From: Glaesserella parasuis
GTDB lineage: Bacteria > Pseudomonadota > Gammaproteobacteria > Enterobacterales > Pasteurellaceae
Assembly: GCF_002015085.1 (NCBI RefSeq)
Contig: NZ_MUXW01000002.1
Location: 12,759-76,758 of the forward strand
DNA: 64,000 nt
Reading direction: 5' to 3'
Under the pieces are notes generated by a model. The model had not been told where the DNA came from. It saw only the letters and a program-made list of their open reading frames with translations, and did no database searches. Position 1 is the first letter of the stretch. Each line of letters opens with the position of its first letter. A program made the position numbers and the translations under genes. Below are positions 13,989 through 22,711 of the stretch, piece after piece.

Positions 13989-14183
13989 ATGCAACAAACA
14001 GTAAAAACGCCGAGTGAAGTAAAGGCAATGTTCAGGGCAAAAGGAGAAACTTTTGCGCAATGGGCAAGGGAGAATGGCTATGACCCAACTCACGTATCTC
14101 GTGTACTTAATGGCACGATTAAAGCGAGTTATGGCAAGTCCCACGAGATTGCCGTGAAACTTGGCTTAAAAGCCGCTGCGTAA
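13989..14183 (+). CDS. Ner/Cro-like DNA-binding protein
   Basis: 64 residues from ATG 13989 (ribosome site AAGGAG, 8 nt upstream). 'EVKAMFRAKGETFAQWAREN' followed by 'DPTHVSRVLNG' is an HTH of the kind seen in Mu Ner and other phage early-switch proteins. It is the first gene rightward of the operator region, opposite the repressor, so it probably turns down both divergent promoters during lytic growth. The frame is open back to 13827, but the ribosome site and the palindromic promoter region exclude those earlier starts. Confidence 0.72.
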   Translation: MQQTVKTPSEVKAMFRAKGETFAQWARENGYDPTHVSRVLNGTIKASYGKSHEIAVKLGLKAAA

Positions 14184-14294
14184 GTCAGCTTAAACCTTAC
14201 TTGCTCTTTAACAATTTGGTAGATCCTAAAGCGATGTTTTTTTGTAAAACCATAGCGGAATAGCACCGCTTGTAAAACGAATAGGAGAAAGAAG

Positions 14295-14465
14295 ATGAAA
14301 CAAATTTTAGTGAAATTCGCCACGGCGTTTTTAAACCGCCAAGGCTATATCGTTAAACCCAAAGCAGAATATCAATTAGTGCCTGATTTTATTTTACGTA
14401 TGCAGGCAAAACAGGTTAAACCGCTTGAACCTTATGATTGGGCGGAGGAAGGAGAAACAAAATGA
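14295..14465 (+). CDS. Small early phage protein (56 residues)
   Basis: Frame MKQILVKFATAFLNRQGYIV... preceded by AGGAGAAAGAAG. It ends TGA overlapping the next ATG (ATGA at 14462-14465), so it is translationally coupled. No recognised domain; basic N-terminal half. Its tight fit in the early operon supports it as a real gene. Confidence 0.6.
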   Translation: MKQILVKFATAFLNRQGYIVKPKAEYQLVPDFILRMQAKQVKPLEPYDWAEEGETK

Positions 14466-14764
14466 GCGAGAAAATCAACAGTACACAGCGTGCGTTGCGG
14501 ATTTTAAAAGCCTTGAAAGGCAGAACCTTAACAGGGTTAAGCAATAAGGAATTAGCCGACCGATTAAATGAAAGCCCTGTGAACATTACACGTTCATTAC
14601 AGGCGTTAATTGCGGAAGGGTTGGTGGTGAAACTGGAAGAAACAGGACGCTTTGCCTTAAGTATTCAGATGTTACAGATTGCCGTTACCCACCAGCGTGA
14701 TACGGAAAAAATGCAAGCCCGAATGGCTGAAATGGATCAGCGAGTGAATGCTGGGGCATTTTAA
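14462..14764 (+). CDS. Early regulator with IclR/MarR-like winged helix
   Basis: 100 residues from ATG 14462. 'STQRALRILKALKGRTLTG', 'SNKELADRLNESPVNITRSL' and 'QALIAEGLVVKLEETGRFAL' together are a winged-helix domain like that of IclR N-termini, without the effector domain. The C-terminus is a short helix. Found in early operons of transposable phages next to the DUF3102-type protein; a regulatory role is likely but not defined. The earlier open frame (from 14438) lacks a ribosome site. Confidence 0.68.
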   Translation: MSEKINSTQRALRILKALKGRTLTGLSNKELADRLNESPVNITRSLQALIAEGLVVKLEETGRFALSIQMLQIAVTHQRDTEKMQARMAEMDQRVNAGAF

Positions 14765-14821
14765 ATGGGTCGCCAGCGACCCATTTGAACGAATTAAATT
14801 ATAGAAAAAGGATCATAAAAA

Positions 14822-15673
14822 ATGACAGAAACAACCGAAAAATCGACCGCACTTTCGAACGAAACTTACCTACGCCACAGTATGGCGATTATGGATAAAT
14901 GGGGTAACGGCGAAGTCTTTGATAAAAAAATCATCGTTGATAGAGCTAAACATTGTCAACAAGCGATTACAGGGCAAATGTTAGAACTAGGGCGAGCATT
15001 AATTATTCTCAAAGAACATTTGGCACATGGCGAATTTATTACGACGGTAGAAGATGAATTAGGGATGAGCCGCCATACAGCTAAGAAATTTATGCAAGCC
15101 ACGCTGAAATTCTGCGGCGAAGGCTTGCAAGATACCACGCCGAAGTTGGTGCAGCTAGGTAAATCGAAGTTATTAGAGCTGGTCACGCAAGATGATGACG
15201 ATTTGAAAGAACTCGCCGAAGGCGGCACGGTGGCAGGTTTAAAGCTAGATGAAATTGACCGAATGACCCGTGATGAATTGCGTAAGGCGTTGCGTAAAGC
15301 GCGAGAAGATAAAGATGCGATGGCGAAAGTGCTTGCCAATAAAGATGAAAAAATCAACCGCCTTGATGTGGATTTGGCAAAAAAACAGAAACTGATTGAA
15401 ACTCAAACCCCTGAACAGCGTGGCGGTGTGTTACGCGAAGAAACGGCAGGAATTAGCTATAAAGCCGAAGCCATTTTGCGTGGGCAAGTGTTTCAAGCCT
15501 TTGAATCCTTGCAAGCCCACCAAGCAGAAACAGGTATTGACCATCGCCAATTTATGAGTGGTGTGCTGGCGGAATATCAGTTGATTTTGAGTGAGCTTCA
15601 GCAACATTTCCAGCTTGATGATAGCCCAAGTGGTTCAGATTTGCCTGAATGGGCAAGAGATGATGCGGAGTAA
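14822..15673 (+). CDS. DUF3102-like early phage protein
   Basis: 283 residues, soluble. The N-terminal region (residues about 35-100, 'QQAITGQMLELGRALIILKE' then 'LGMSRHTAKKFMQA') carries an HTH-like segment typical of DUF3102 proteins. The middle (about 155-200) is a coiled coil (DELRKALRKAREDKDAM). The C-terminus ends 'DLPEWARDDAE'. It immediately precedes the transposase and overlaps no other gene. It contains a plus-type uptake core near 14846 (ACCGCACTT). A role in early DNA transactions is inferred from its place. Confidence 0.65.
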   Translation: MTETTEKSTALSNETYLRHSMAIMDKWGNGEVFDKKIIVDRAKHCQQAITGQMLELGRALIILKEHLAHGEFITTVEDELGMSRHTAKKFMQATLKFCGEGLQDTTPKLVQLGKSKLLELVTQDDDDLKELAEGGTVAGLKLDEIDRMTRDELRKALRKAREDKDAMAKVLANKDEKINRLDVDLAKKQKLIETQTPEQRGGVLREETAGISYKAEAILRGQVFQAFESLQAHQAETGIDHRQFMSGVLAEYQLILSELQQHFQLDDSPSGSDLPEWARDDAE

Positions 15674-15684
15674 GGATAGATGCA

Positions 15685-16505
15685 ATGGCAATACTACCGA
15701 GCGTTCTCGCCCAATATGCCGAGTGTGTGGAGAAAGCAGGCTTTGGCGAGAAGGAGAAAATTATTGAAGAAGGTTGCAACAAAACAGGGCTAAGCCGAGC
15801 GACTTTCTTGCGTCAAATTAAGCCTTACCGCCCTGCAAGCGGTCGCAAAGTGCGGTCGGATAAGGGGAAGCACCAAATGGATAATGCAGAACTTGAAGTG
15901 ATTAGTGCGGCTTGGTTACAGCTACGGCGTAAAAACGGCAAAACAATGGCAACGCTGGAACGAGTGTTAGATATTTTACGAGCTAACCATAAAGTAAAAG
16001 CGGAGTTCTTGGATTGTCAAACAGGGGAAATTCGCCCTTATTCCGCCACCAGTGTGGAGCGTGCGTTACGCAATGCCAATATGCACCCCGACCAGTTATT
16101 ACGTCCTGCCCCTGTGGTACAAATGCAAAGCCGACACCCGAACCACGTTTGGCAAATCGACCCGTCTTTATGTGTGTTGTATTACTTAAAGGAAACGGGC
16201 AAAGGCAATGGGTTGTGCATTATGGAGCAAGAAGAGTTTTACAAAAATAAGCCTGCCAATGTGGCTAAAGTTGAACCGCAACGGGTGTGGCGATATGTGA
16301 TTACCGACCACGCAAGCGGTGTGATTTATGTGGAATATGTCTATGGGGGTGAAACAGCGGAAAACGTGAGCCAGTGTTTTATCAATGCCATTCAGCCGAA
16401 AGCCCATAAATCCGAGCCATTTTATGGTGTGCCGAAAATCTTAATGTTTGACCGAGGCACGGCGAATACTTCGCAAATGTTTACGCATTTACTCAATCAG
16501 TTAGA
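15685..16505 (+). pseudogene. Phage transposase A, truncated inside the catalytic core
   Basis: A DDE transposase of the transposable-phage (BcepMu/Mu A-like) type. There is an N-terminal HTH region ('KTGLSRATFLRQI') and a DNA-binding middle ('RNANMHPDQLLRPAPVVQM'). The catalytic domain begins 'HPNHVWQIDPS', giving the first Asp, and 'ILMFDRGTANTS' gives the second. At about 16505 the reading changes to ggt-derived sequence and the frame stops at 16566, so the third acidic residue and the C-terminus are missing. The product cannot be catalytic. Normal transposases of this class are about twice as long. Confidence 0.83.
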
Positions 16506-17522
16506 TTCTATGAAGGCGACATTGCGAAAAAGATTGTTGCTGAGATGGAGAAACATAATGGATTGATCACCTTAGATGACATGAAAGGTTATCAAGCCGT
16601 CGAACGTAAACCGATTACTGGTGAATATCGAGGATACAAAATTGTGACAATGCCACCGCCAAGCTCAGGTGGGATTCACTTAGTACAAATCCTCAATATG
16701 TTAGAAAACTACCCATTAAATGAATTTGGTTCTAATAGCGCCAAAACGATTCACCATCTCGCTGAAACAATGAAATTGGCTTATGCCGATCGCTCTGAAT
16801 ATTTAGGTGACCCAGATTTTGTAAAAGTTCCTGCGAAAGGGTTAACCTCTAAAGAATATGCAAAATCACTCATCCAAGGTATTGATGAAGAAAAAGCACG
16901 CCCAGCATCTGATATCAAACCAGGACAACCACAATCTTACGAGAGTGATCAAACCACCCATTATTCCGTGATGGATAAAGAAGGTAATGCTGTAGCAGTC
17001 ACTTATACGTTAAATCTCAATTTCGGTAGTGGTATTGTTGCCGAAGGAACAGGAATTCTTCTGAATAATGAAATGGATGACTTCTCGGCTAAACCTGGTG
17101 TTGCCAATGCCTTTGGTTTAATTGGTGGAGATGCCAATGCTGTCGAAGGAAAAAAACGCCCACTTTCTTCTATGACACCAACCTTAGTTCTGAAAGAGGA
17201 TAAACCATGGTTAGTGACTGGTAGCCCTGGCGGTGCTCGTATCATTACCACGGTGTTACAAAGTATTTTAAACACCGTTGATCATGGAATGAACCCAGCT
17301 GAAGCGATTGTAACTCCTCGCGTACACCATCAATGGTTACCTGATGAGTTACGCATTGAGGAAGGAATTAGTCCTGATACCCTCAAACTCTTGGAGCAAA
17401 AAGGTCATAAAATTAATGTCAAAGCTCCTATGGGAAGAATTCAGATTATCCAAGCGAGAGAAGATGGATTTTATGGCTACTCTGATCCGAGAAATCCAGA
17501 TGGTAGAACCATTGGTTTCTAA
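16506..17522 (+). pseudogene. ggt: ggt 3' portion: gamma-glutamyltransferase lacking its N-terminal half
   Basis: From about 16506 the DNA encodes FYEGDIAKKIVAEMEKHNG and continues through residues that match the large-subunit C-terminus and the complete small subunit of periplasmic gamma-glutamyltransferase. The autoprocessing threonine lies in 'SDQTTHYSVMDKEG', and 'LLNNEMDDFSAKPG', 'RPLSSMTPTLV' and 'TGSPGGARIITTV' are all intact. The signal peptide and the first half of the large subunit are gone, replaced by phage transposase. An ATG at 16545 would open a 325-residue frame, but with no signal peptide or substrate-site half it would not make a working exported enzyme. Confidence 0.88.
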
Positions 17523-17539
17523 TGTCTATCTATAAAAAG

Positions 17540-18454
17540 GGCATAGTAGACAAAATAGTTGCTAATTTCGTGAAAACTACGCCTATATGACAAAGTGGTT
17601 GCTAATGAATATTTTAATTATTCTTAGCAACTCTTTTTATTTAAAAAATCCTTTATAAACATAATCTTATGTTTTTTTCATTAATCCTGTATGATGCGAT
17701 AATTTTTCCTTTAGTTGCCCAAATAAGTTTTCAAGTCTATTTGTCGTTTTTTCGATATTTAAATCGCCATGCTTTTCATAGGTAAATAGATAATCCATAT
17801 AACGTTTAAAACTATGATAAGCACTTCTTACATTCCGATGTTTATAAGGATAATAGCCCTTTTCATTCGGTAATGGCACATTTGCGTCGGTGTATCCAAT
17901 AAATCTTTCAATATACCCCGTCTGCCGTCGCAGGTAATTGATTGAATGTTATGGCCTTTCATACGAAGTGAATTGAACGCTATCCTGTAATAAACATCTT
18001 TTTCCGTTTTGATGGCACGATGGTAAACCACCTTTTTAGAAAGCGAATCCATCAGGAGTAAAATACCAAATTCACGACCAAAAAAGGTGGTATCCGCAAT
18101 AATATTTAAATCACGTAATTGTGGTGGATTTAATACTGTTTTAGGGGCTTTTTCGATATATCTTTGAATCGTTCTGATTGAACAATGATATTTTTCGGCA
18201 AGTTGTTTATAGGTTTGTTTTCCTATTGAATAATCATTCCAAATACTTATTGGATTTAATTTCTTTTTAAGGGTAAATGTTTTATTGCAAGCATTACATT
18301 TATAGCGTTGAATATTATTTCTTATACCATGCTTGCGAATGTCGCTACTGTGGCAAAAATGACATTTTTTTGGTTCATAATTCAAAAAAGTGGCTTAAAG
18401 CCCGTAATATAAGACTTTAAGCCACTTTTTAGCAACCATTTTGTATACTATGCC
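17540..18454 (-). mobile_element. Decayed IS, IS256-like 'variant Zn-binding' type
   Basis: Terminal inverted repeats are visible. GGCATAGTAGACAAAATAG (start of 17540-17565) and the complement of 18429-18454 agree at 24 of 26 positions. Between them is a broken transposase with an N-terminal zinc-finger (CHFCHSSDIRKHG, then CNACNKTF). I could not find a convincing target duplication. A related remnant with almost the same end sequence lies at 39061-39580. Confidence 0.75.
17667..18385 (-). pseudogene. IS transposase, internally deleted and frameshifted
   Basis: The N-terminal frame (18385 down to about 17885) has the Zn finger, a resolvase-like HTH (KQTYKQLAEKYHCSIRTIQR) and the first Asp in 'LNIIADTTFFGR'. 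It runs to 'DTPTQMCH', then shifts. The C-terminal frame (17879-17667) gives 'YYPYKHRNVRSAYHSFKRYM' and 'KTTNRLENLFGQLKEK', with the final Glu. The join lacks a stretch of roughly 100 residues normally between these parts and is out of frame, so the transposase is dead. Confidence 0.75.
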
Positions 18455-18518
18455 ATTTTTCCCTCTCGAGAAACATTAGCCTGCCTATAAAGAAAACTGT
18501 TAAATATCTCCCAGACAA

Positions 18519-19077
18519 TTAATATACTCTCACTTTTGGTGGAGTATAACTTTGAATAAAACTTTCAATTTCTACCAAATTATCTGAAAACAGTGTTTTG
18601 TTTCTATCCGCTTGAGTGAGAAAGCCTTGTTTTACCATATTGTCAAAAAAGGCTTTTAAATCATCATAATAGCCATCACTATTAAACAAAATACACGGAT
18701 TGGGGTTTTGACCAATTCTCGCCCACGAGATCACTTCAACGATTTCTTCTAAAGTACCCGGTCCGCCTGCTAACGCAATATAAGCGTCACCTAATTCTAT
18801 CATTTTGCTCTTACGTTCAGGCATAGAGTTGACGGTTATCATCTGCGTCAAGCCCTTATGTGCCAATTCTCTTTCCTGTAAAAAGGTTGGCATAATACCA
18901 ATCACTTCACCACCATTTTCCAACACAGTATTTGCTAATAAGCCCATCAAACCCTCATTACCGCCACCATAGACTAACGTATGTTGATGTTCTGCAATCC
19001 ATTTACCCAATTCAAGTCGCTTGTTGGTGAGCCAAATTATTCCCGACACTTGCTCCGCAATAGACGGTTATTTTCAT
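18519..19077 (-). pseudogene. LOG-family (lysine decarboxylase-like) nucleotide phosphoribohydrolase, frameshifted
   Basis: From ATG 19077 the frame reads MKITVYCGASVGNN, a proper LOG-family start, but stops after about 21 codons. The rest (ELGKWIAEHQHTLVYGGGN, then the signature 'LAGGPGTLEE') continues in another frame to 18519. The total length is 559 bp, one base off a multiple of three, so a single-base insertion near 19020-19050 explains it. The 176-residue frame beginning MSGIIWLTNK at 19049 is an artefact of the shift. LOG proteins split nucleoside monophosphates. This may be a true pseudogene or a sequencing indel. Confidence 0.72.
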
Positions 19078-19140
19078 TTCTTTTTCTTCCTATTTTGTTA
19101 AAGTAGTGACAGATGGTAACAAATAATCAGAGAGAACAAA

Positions 19141-19461
19141 ATGCACTTTCAAGAATATCAAAAATGGGTGAGAGAATTTTATCAACTGCAGAATTGGTAC
19201 GAGCGAGATGTTTTTCGTCGCCTTGCTTATCTGACTGAGGAAATTGGCGAGGTTGCCTGTGCCGTGCGTGCTATTGAGATTGGTCGAGAGCGTCCTGATG
19301 AAATTGAGCAAGATGCCTTACAGAAAAAAGAAAACTTAATTGAAGAATTGGGCGATGTGTTTGATAACTTATTTATCTTAGCGGATAAATACGATATTGC
19401 GATTGAAGATGTGATTGCTAGACATCAACAAAAATTTACTAAACGTTATCGTGGGGAATAA
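19141..19461 (+). CDS. MazG-like nucleotide pyrophosphohydrolase
   Basis: 106 residues, a single all-alpha NTP-PPase domain. The metal-binding pattern is visible as 'LTEEIGEVACAVRAIE' (residues about 30-45) followed by 'ENLIEELGDVFDNLFILAD' (about 64-82), i.e. ExxE then ExxD. Small MazG proteins hydrolyse non-canonical or excess nucleoside triphosphates to monophosphates. It is transcribed convergently with gntP toward a shared uptake-repeat terminator. Normal size for the single-domain class. Confidence 0.8.
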   Translation: MHFQEYQKWVREFYQLQNWYERDVFRRLAYLTEEIGEVACAVRAIEIGRERPDEIEQDALQKKENLIEELGDVFDNLFILADKYDIAIEDVIARHQQKFTKRYRGE

Positions 19462-19507
19462 ACAAGCGGTGAGATTTGCAAAAAATTTTGCAGATTTCAC
19501 CGCTTGT
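19462..19507. terminator. Bidirectional terminator built from two inverted uptake cores
   Basis: ACAAGCGGTGA at one end pairs with TCACCGCTTGT at the other, and the inner halves (GATTTGCAAAA / TTTTGCAGATT) extend the stem. It lies between the convergent MazG-like and gntP genes. Both arms contain the uptake core ACAAGCGGT. Confidence 0.8.
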
Positions 19508-19518
19508 CACATCAATAA

Positions 19519-20868
19519 CTAAAGTAAAATACTACCAATATAAGCAATAATAAAGCCTACAACACCGATAGAGGTTTCAAGGGCTGTCCAAGTTTTTAAA
19601 GTTGTTTTCTCATCCATTTCTAGGAAACGGCTTACGAGCCAGAAACCCGAATCGTTTACGTGAGAAAGAACTGTCGCACCAGAAGCAATAGAAATCACAA
19701 TAAAGCAGAGATCAAATTGAGTTAGGCTTGTATCTGCTGCAACCATTGGTGCAATTAATGCTGCCGTTGTGGTTAATGCGACTGTTGCAGAACCTTGTGC
19801 AACACGGAAAGTCGTTGCAATAATAAATGCCGCTACAATAATTGGCATACCAGTATCTGACATTAAAACAGAGAGTTCGTCACCAATACCACTTGCACGG
19901 AGCACGCCACCAAACATACCACCAGCCCCTGTTACTAGAATAATAGAGCAGATTGGTCCTAAAGCATTGTTACAAATTTTTTCAATTTGCTCATAGCTAC
20001 GATTGCCTTTTAACAGCAGAATCGCAACCACCAAGGTAATCAACAAGGCAACAGGTGTTTTACCAATCAAACGTAAACTTTGAACCCAAAGGTCTGAACC
20101 ATCTACCACTTTAGCAACTGTTAATGTATTCAATCCTGTATCAAATAAAATCAAGAAGATAGGTAATAACAGAATAATCAGAACACGTTTAAAGCTTGGC
20201 GGATTTTGTACCGCTGTATCATTCACGGCCAATGAATTTAAAAAGGCTTTTGGTAAATCCACATGGATACGTTTACTCACAAACATACTGAATAAGTAAG
20301 TACCAATATACCAAGTTGGAATCGCACAGATTAATCCGACAATCACCAGCAATCCCATATTAGCCCCCAGTAAATCACCAGAAGCAACAGGGCCTGGATG
20401 AGGAGGAAGGAAGGCGTGCATCACTGCAAAAGCGCCCGATGATGGTAATGCATAACGTAATACTGAACCACCAAACTGTTTTGCCACACTGAAAATAATA
20501 GGCAACATCACCACAAGTCCAGCATCAAAAAAGATAGGGAAACCAAAAAGTAAAGAGGCCACACCAAGAGCGAATGGTGCGCGTTTTTCCCCAAATTTAT
20601 TGATTAAAGTATCCGCAAGGACTTTTGCTCCTCCCGTAATTTCAAGTAAGCGACCAATCATCGCCCCTAAACCTACCAATAAAGCGACAGATGCTAATGT
20701 ACTACCGAAGCCACCTAACAAGGTTGGTAAAATTTTATCGACAGAGATCCCTGTCGCTAACGCAGTTAATAAACTCACAATAATTAAAGCCACAAATGCG
20801 TGCACTTTAAATTTCATAATCATCACTAGTAGCAAAATAATCGCTACAACCATCGTAAAAATTAACAT
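19519..20868 (-). CDS. gntP: Gluconate:H+ symporter, GntP family
   Basis: 449 residues from ATG 20868, which has an AGGGGG ribosome site. A polytopic membrane protein of about 12 helices. Family-typical segments are 'FGFPIFFDAGLVVMLPIIFS', 'HAFLPPHPGPVASGDLLG' (the conserved PPHPGP motif) and 'HVNDSGFWLVSRFLEM' near the C-terminus. It imports D-gluconate for phosphorylation by the divergently encoded gluconokinase. A palindromic site like the E. coli GntR operator lies 20 bp upstream of the start. The frame is open to 20904, but that would overlap the operator. GntP versus GntT naming cannot be settled. Confidence 0.88.
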   Translation of the reverse strand: MLIFTMVVAIILLLVMIMKFKVHAFVALIIVSLLTALATGISVDKILPTLLGGFGSTLASVALLVGLGAMIGRLLEITGGAKVLADTLINKFGEKRAPFALGVASLLFGFPIFFDAGLVVMLPIIFSVAKQFGGSVLRYALPSSGAFAVMHAFLPPHPGPVASGDLLGANMGLLVIVGLICAIPTWYIGTYLFSMFVSKRIHVDLPKAFLNSLAVNDTAVQNPPSFKRVLIILLLPIFLILFDTGLNTLTVAKVVDGSDLWVQSLRLIGKTPVALLITLVVAILLLKGNRSYEQIEKICNNALGPICSIILVTGAGGMFGGVLRASGIGDELSVLMSDTGMPIIVAAFIIATTFRVAQGSATVALTTTAALIAPMVAADTSLTQFDLCFIVISIASGATVLSHVNDSGFWLVSRFLEMDEKTTLKTWTALETSIGVVGFIIAYIGSILL

Positions 20869-20888
20869 ATAACCCCCTAAGGCATAAA

Positions 20889-20904
20889 TTGTTACTGGTA
20901 ACAT
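20889..20904. promoter_or_regulatory. GntR-type operator 1
   Basis: TTGTTACTGGTAACAT matches the known gluconate-regulator operator (ATGTTA-N4-TAACAT) at 11 of the 12 defined positions. Located just upstream of gntP, facing the local LacI-type regulator's targets. Confidence 0.7.
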
Positions 20905-21027
20905 ATTATTTTGTATCTAAAATGTAAACGGAATTCTCAAATTTATTTTAAATCTGTGATCTTGTTCAAATTTTGAATAAAATTTTCATAATTTAATCTA
21001 TCAACGTGTTACATTATGGAAAAATTT

Positions 21028-21043
21028 CAGTTATCGGTAACAT
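21028..21043. promoter_or_regulatory. GntR-type operator 2
   Basis: CAGTTATCGGTAACAT is a second, slightly imperfect copy of the same palindrome, 20 bp before the gntK start. Two operators in the 195-bp divergent region imply coordinated repression of gntP and gntK. Confidence 0.68.
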
Positions 21044-21063
21044 TTTGTTGTAGGAGAACCGTT

Positions 21064-21579
21064 ATGTCAGAAGGGAAAGCATTTATTTTAATGGGCGTAT
21101 CAAGTACAGGGAAAACCTCTATCGGGACAGAAGTCACACGCCGTTTAGGTATGAAATTGATTGATGGCGATGATCTTCATCCAAGAGCGAACATTATTAA
21201 AATGGGGAATGGCATTCCACTCAATGATCAAGACAGAGAACCTTGGCTAGAACGGATTAATGATGCGGCATTTAGCTTAGAACAGAAAAGTGAAAAAGGT
21301 ATTATCGTCTGTTCTGCGTTGAAAAAAATCTATCGAGATCGTATTCGACAAGGCAACAATGATGTTAAATTTATCTTTCTAAAAGGCTCTTTTGAATTGG
21401 TGTTAGAACGTATGAAGCAACGGAAAGGGCATTATATGAAAACAGATATGCTGAAAAGCCAATTTGCGACCTTAGAAGAACCTCAGGCAGATGAAAAGGA
21501 CGTGATTTTTATTGATATTGATGCACCTTTTGAAACTGTGGTAGAACGTTGTATTGACACTATCAAACCACTGCTTTAA
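21064..21579 (+). CDS. gntK: Gluconokinase
   Basis: 171 residues from ATG 21064 (ribosome site AGGAG). The P-loop 'GVSSTGKT' is at residues 11-18. 'LIDGDDLHPRANIIKMGNG' and 'LNDQDREPWL' are the substrate-binding segments of gluconokinases. It phosphorylates D-gluconate to 6-phosphogluconate for the pentose-phosphate or Entner-Doudoroff route. It is divergent from the permease and convergent, with a 4-bp overlap, with gntR. The longer frame from 21016 runs through operator 2 and is rejected. Confidence 0.9.
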   Translation: MSEGKAFILMGVSSTGKTSIGTEVTRRLGMKLIDGDDLHPRANIIKMGNGIPLNDQDREPWLERINDAAFSLEQKSEKGIIVCSALKKIYRDRIRQGNNDVKFIFLKGSFELVLERMKQRKGHYMKTDMLKSQFATLEEPQADEKDVIFIDIDAPFETVVERCIDTIKPLL

Positions 21580-22577
21580 ATACTCTCTCCCAAATGAATT
21601 TGGTAGCCTAAGTTGATGATACTACTCTGCTGTGCTTCACCCTTTAGACGATTCAATAGCTCTTGGGCTGCAACTTTGCCGATCTCTAAACGGGGAGTAA
21701 TGACCGTTGCTAATTGTGGGGTGAGTGATTGCCCCACATCGTGCCCATGAAAGCCTGCAATCGCCATCTCTTTTGGAACCTTAATACCTAAGCGTTGGCA
21801 TTCAAATAAAGCCCCGATTGCTAAATCATCATTGGTACAGAAAATACCATCAATATCAGGATATTGTGCCAATGCCTGTTGAAGTTGCTTGGCTCCAAGC
21901 GTAAAAGAAGATGGTTCATCGGTAATCAAACTATGCGGTTCTAAATGATATTTTAGCATGGCTTGTTCATAGCCTTGCATTTTCAATTTTGTCCGTTTAT
22001 CCATACGAGCAGTAAAATAAACAATATTTTTATGTCCACGACTAATCATAGTTTCAACCATAGATTGTGCTGCAGAAATATTGTCAAATCCGACCGCTTG
22101 TTGAATGCCAATTTCACTGCTATCCATGATCTCAATCACTGGAATATTCGCCACCTCTAACATCTTCAAAGTACGTTTAGAATGGTGATTTTCCGACAGA
22201 ATAATGCCATCCACATTATAGGAGAGTAACGACTCAATTCGCTGTTCTTCTTTCTCTTGGCTATAACCATAGTGAGCTAACATCGTTTGATAACCTGCCT
22301 TATCCGTGACTAATTCAATACCTTTAATCACATCAGCAAAGACTTGGTTGGTTAAAGAAGGCACCAACACTCCTATGGCTCGGCTTTTTGCATTCGATAA
22401 AATATCAGGTGCTCGATTGGGAATATAGCCAAATTCTGTAATCGCTTCTGCAATTCGCAGCCCTGTTTCATGTGCGACTGCTTCTGGATTACGCAAATAA
22501 CGACTGATCGTCATTTTAGTAATCCCTAAATGATCGGCAATATGTTGAAGCGTTGGGCGTTTACGTTTTGGTGCCAT
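21576..22577 (-). CDS. gntR: Gluconate utilisation repressor, LacI family
   Basis: 333 residues. The LacI-type HTH at the start ('TLQHIADHLGITKMTISRYL', then 'RNPEAVAHETG') is followed by a periplasmic-binding-protein-like effector domain ('AIGVLVPSLTNQVFADVIKG', 'AIAGFHGHDVGQSLTPQLAT'). The family member GntR represses gluconate transport and kinase genes until gluconate binds. The two palindromes at 20889 and 21028 are its probable targets. Confidence 0.87.
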   Translation of the reverse strand: MAPKRKRPTLQHIADHLGITKMTISRYLRNPEAVAHETGLRIAEAITEFGYIPNRAPDILSNAKSRAIGVLVPSLTNQVFADVIKGIELVTDKAGYQTMLAHYGYSQEKEEQRIESLLSYNVDGIILSENHHSKRTLKMLEVANIPVIEIMDSSEIGIQQAVGFDNISAAQSMVETMISRGHKNIVYFTARMDKRTKLKMQGYEQAMLKYHLEPHSLITDEPSSFTLGAKQLQQALAQYPDIDGIFCTNDDLAIGALFECQRLGIKVPKEMAIAGFHGHDVGQSLTPQLATVITPRLEIGKVAAQELLNRLKGEAQQSSIINLGYQIHLGESI

Positions 22578-22661
22578 AAATAGAATAGATAAAAGAATAG
22601 ATTACTTATTCTACTGAAATTTAAGAGAGGTTCCAATGGAGAGGCAATAAATAGAAATGAT

Positions 22662-22705
22662 CAAGCGGTGAGATTCGCAAAAAATTTTGCAAATCTCACC
22701 GCTTG
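22662..22705. terminator. nap operon terminator made of inverted uptake cores
   Basis: CAAGCGGTGAGATT pairs with AATCTCACCGCTTG around GCAAAAAATTTTGC, giving a long stem 7 bp beyond the napC stop. Same design as the terminator at 19462-19507. Confidence 0.78.
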
Positions 22706-22711
22706 TATTCC

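Noticed and set aside
16545..17522. Complete ggt gene starting at ATG 16545
   Set aside because: Homology to the large subunit continues upstream of this ATG to about 16506 and then breaks into phage sequence. The signal peptide and first half are missing.
18519..19049. 176-residue LOG protein starting MSGIIWL
   Set aside because: The first residues come from the wrong frame of the true N-terminus (MKITVYCGAS...), so this start is an artefact of a frameshift.
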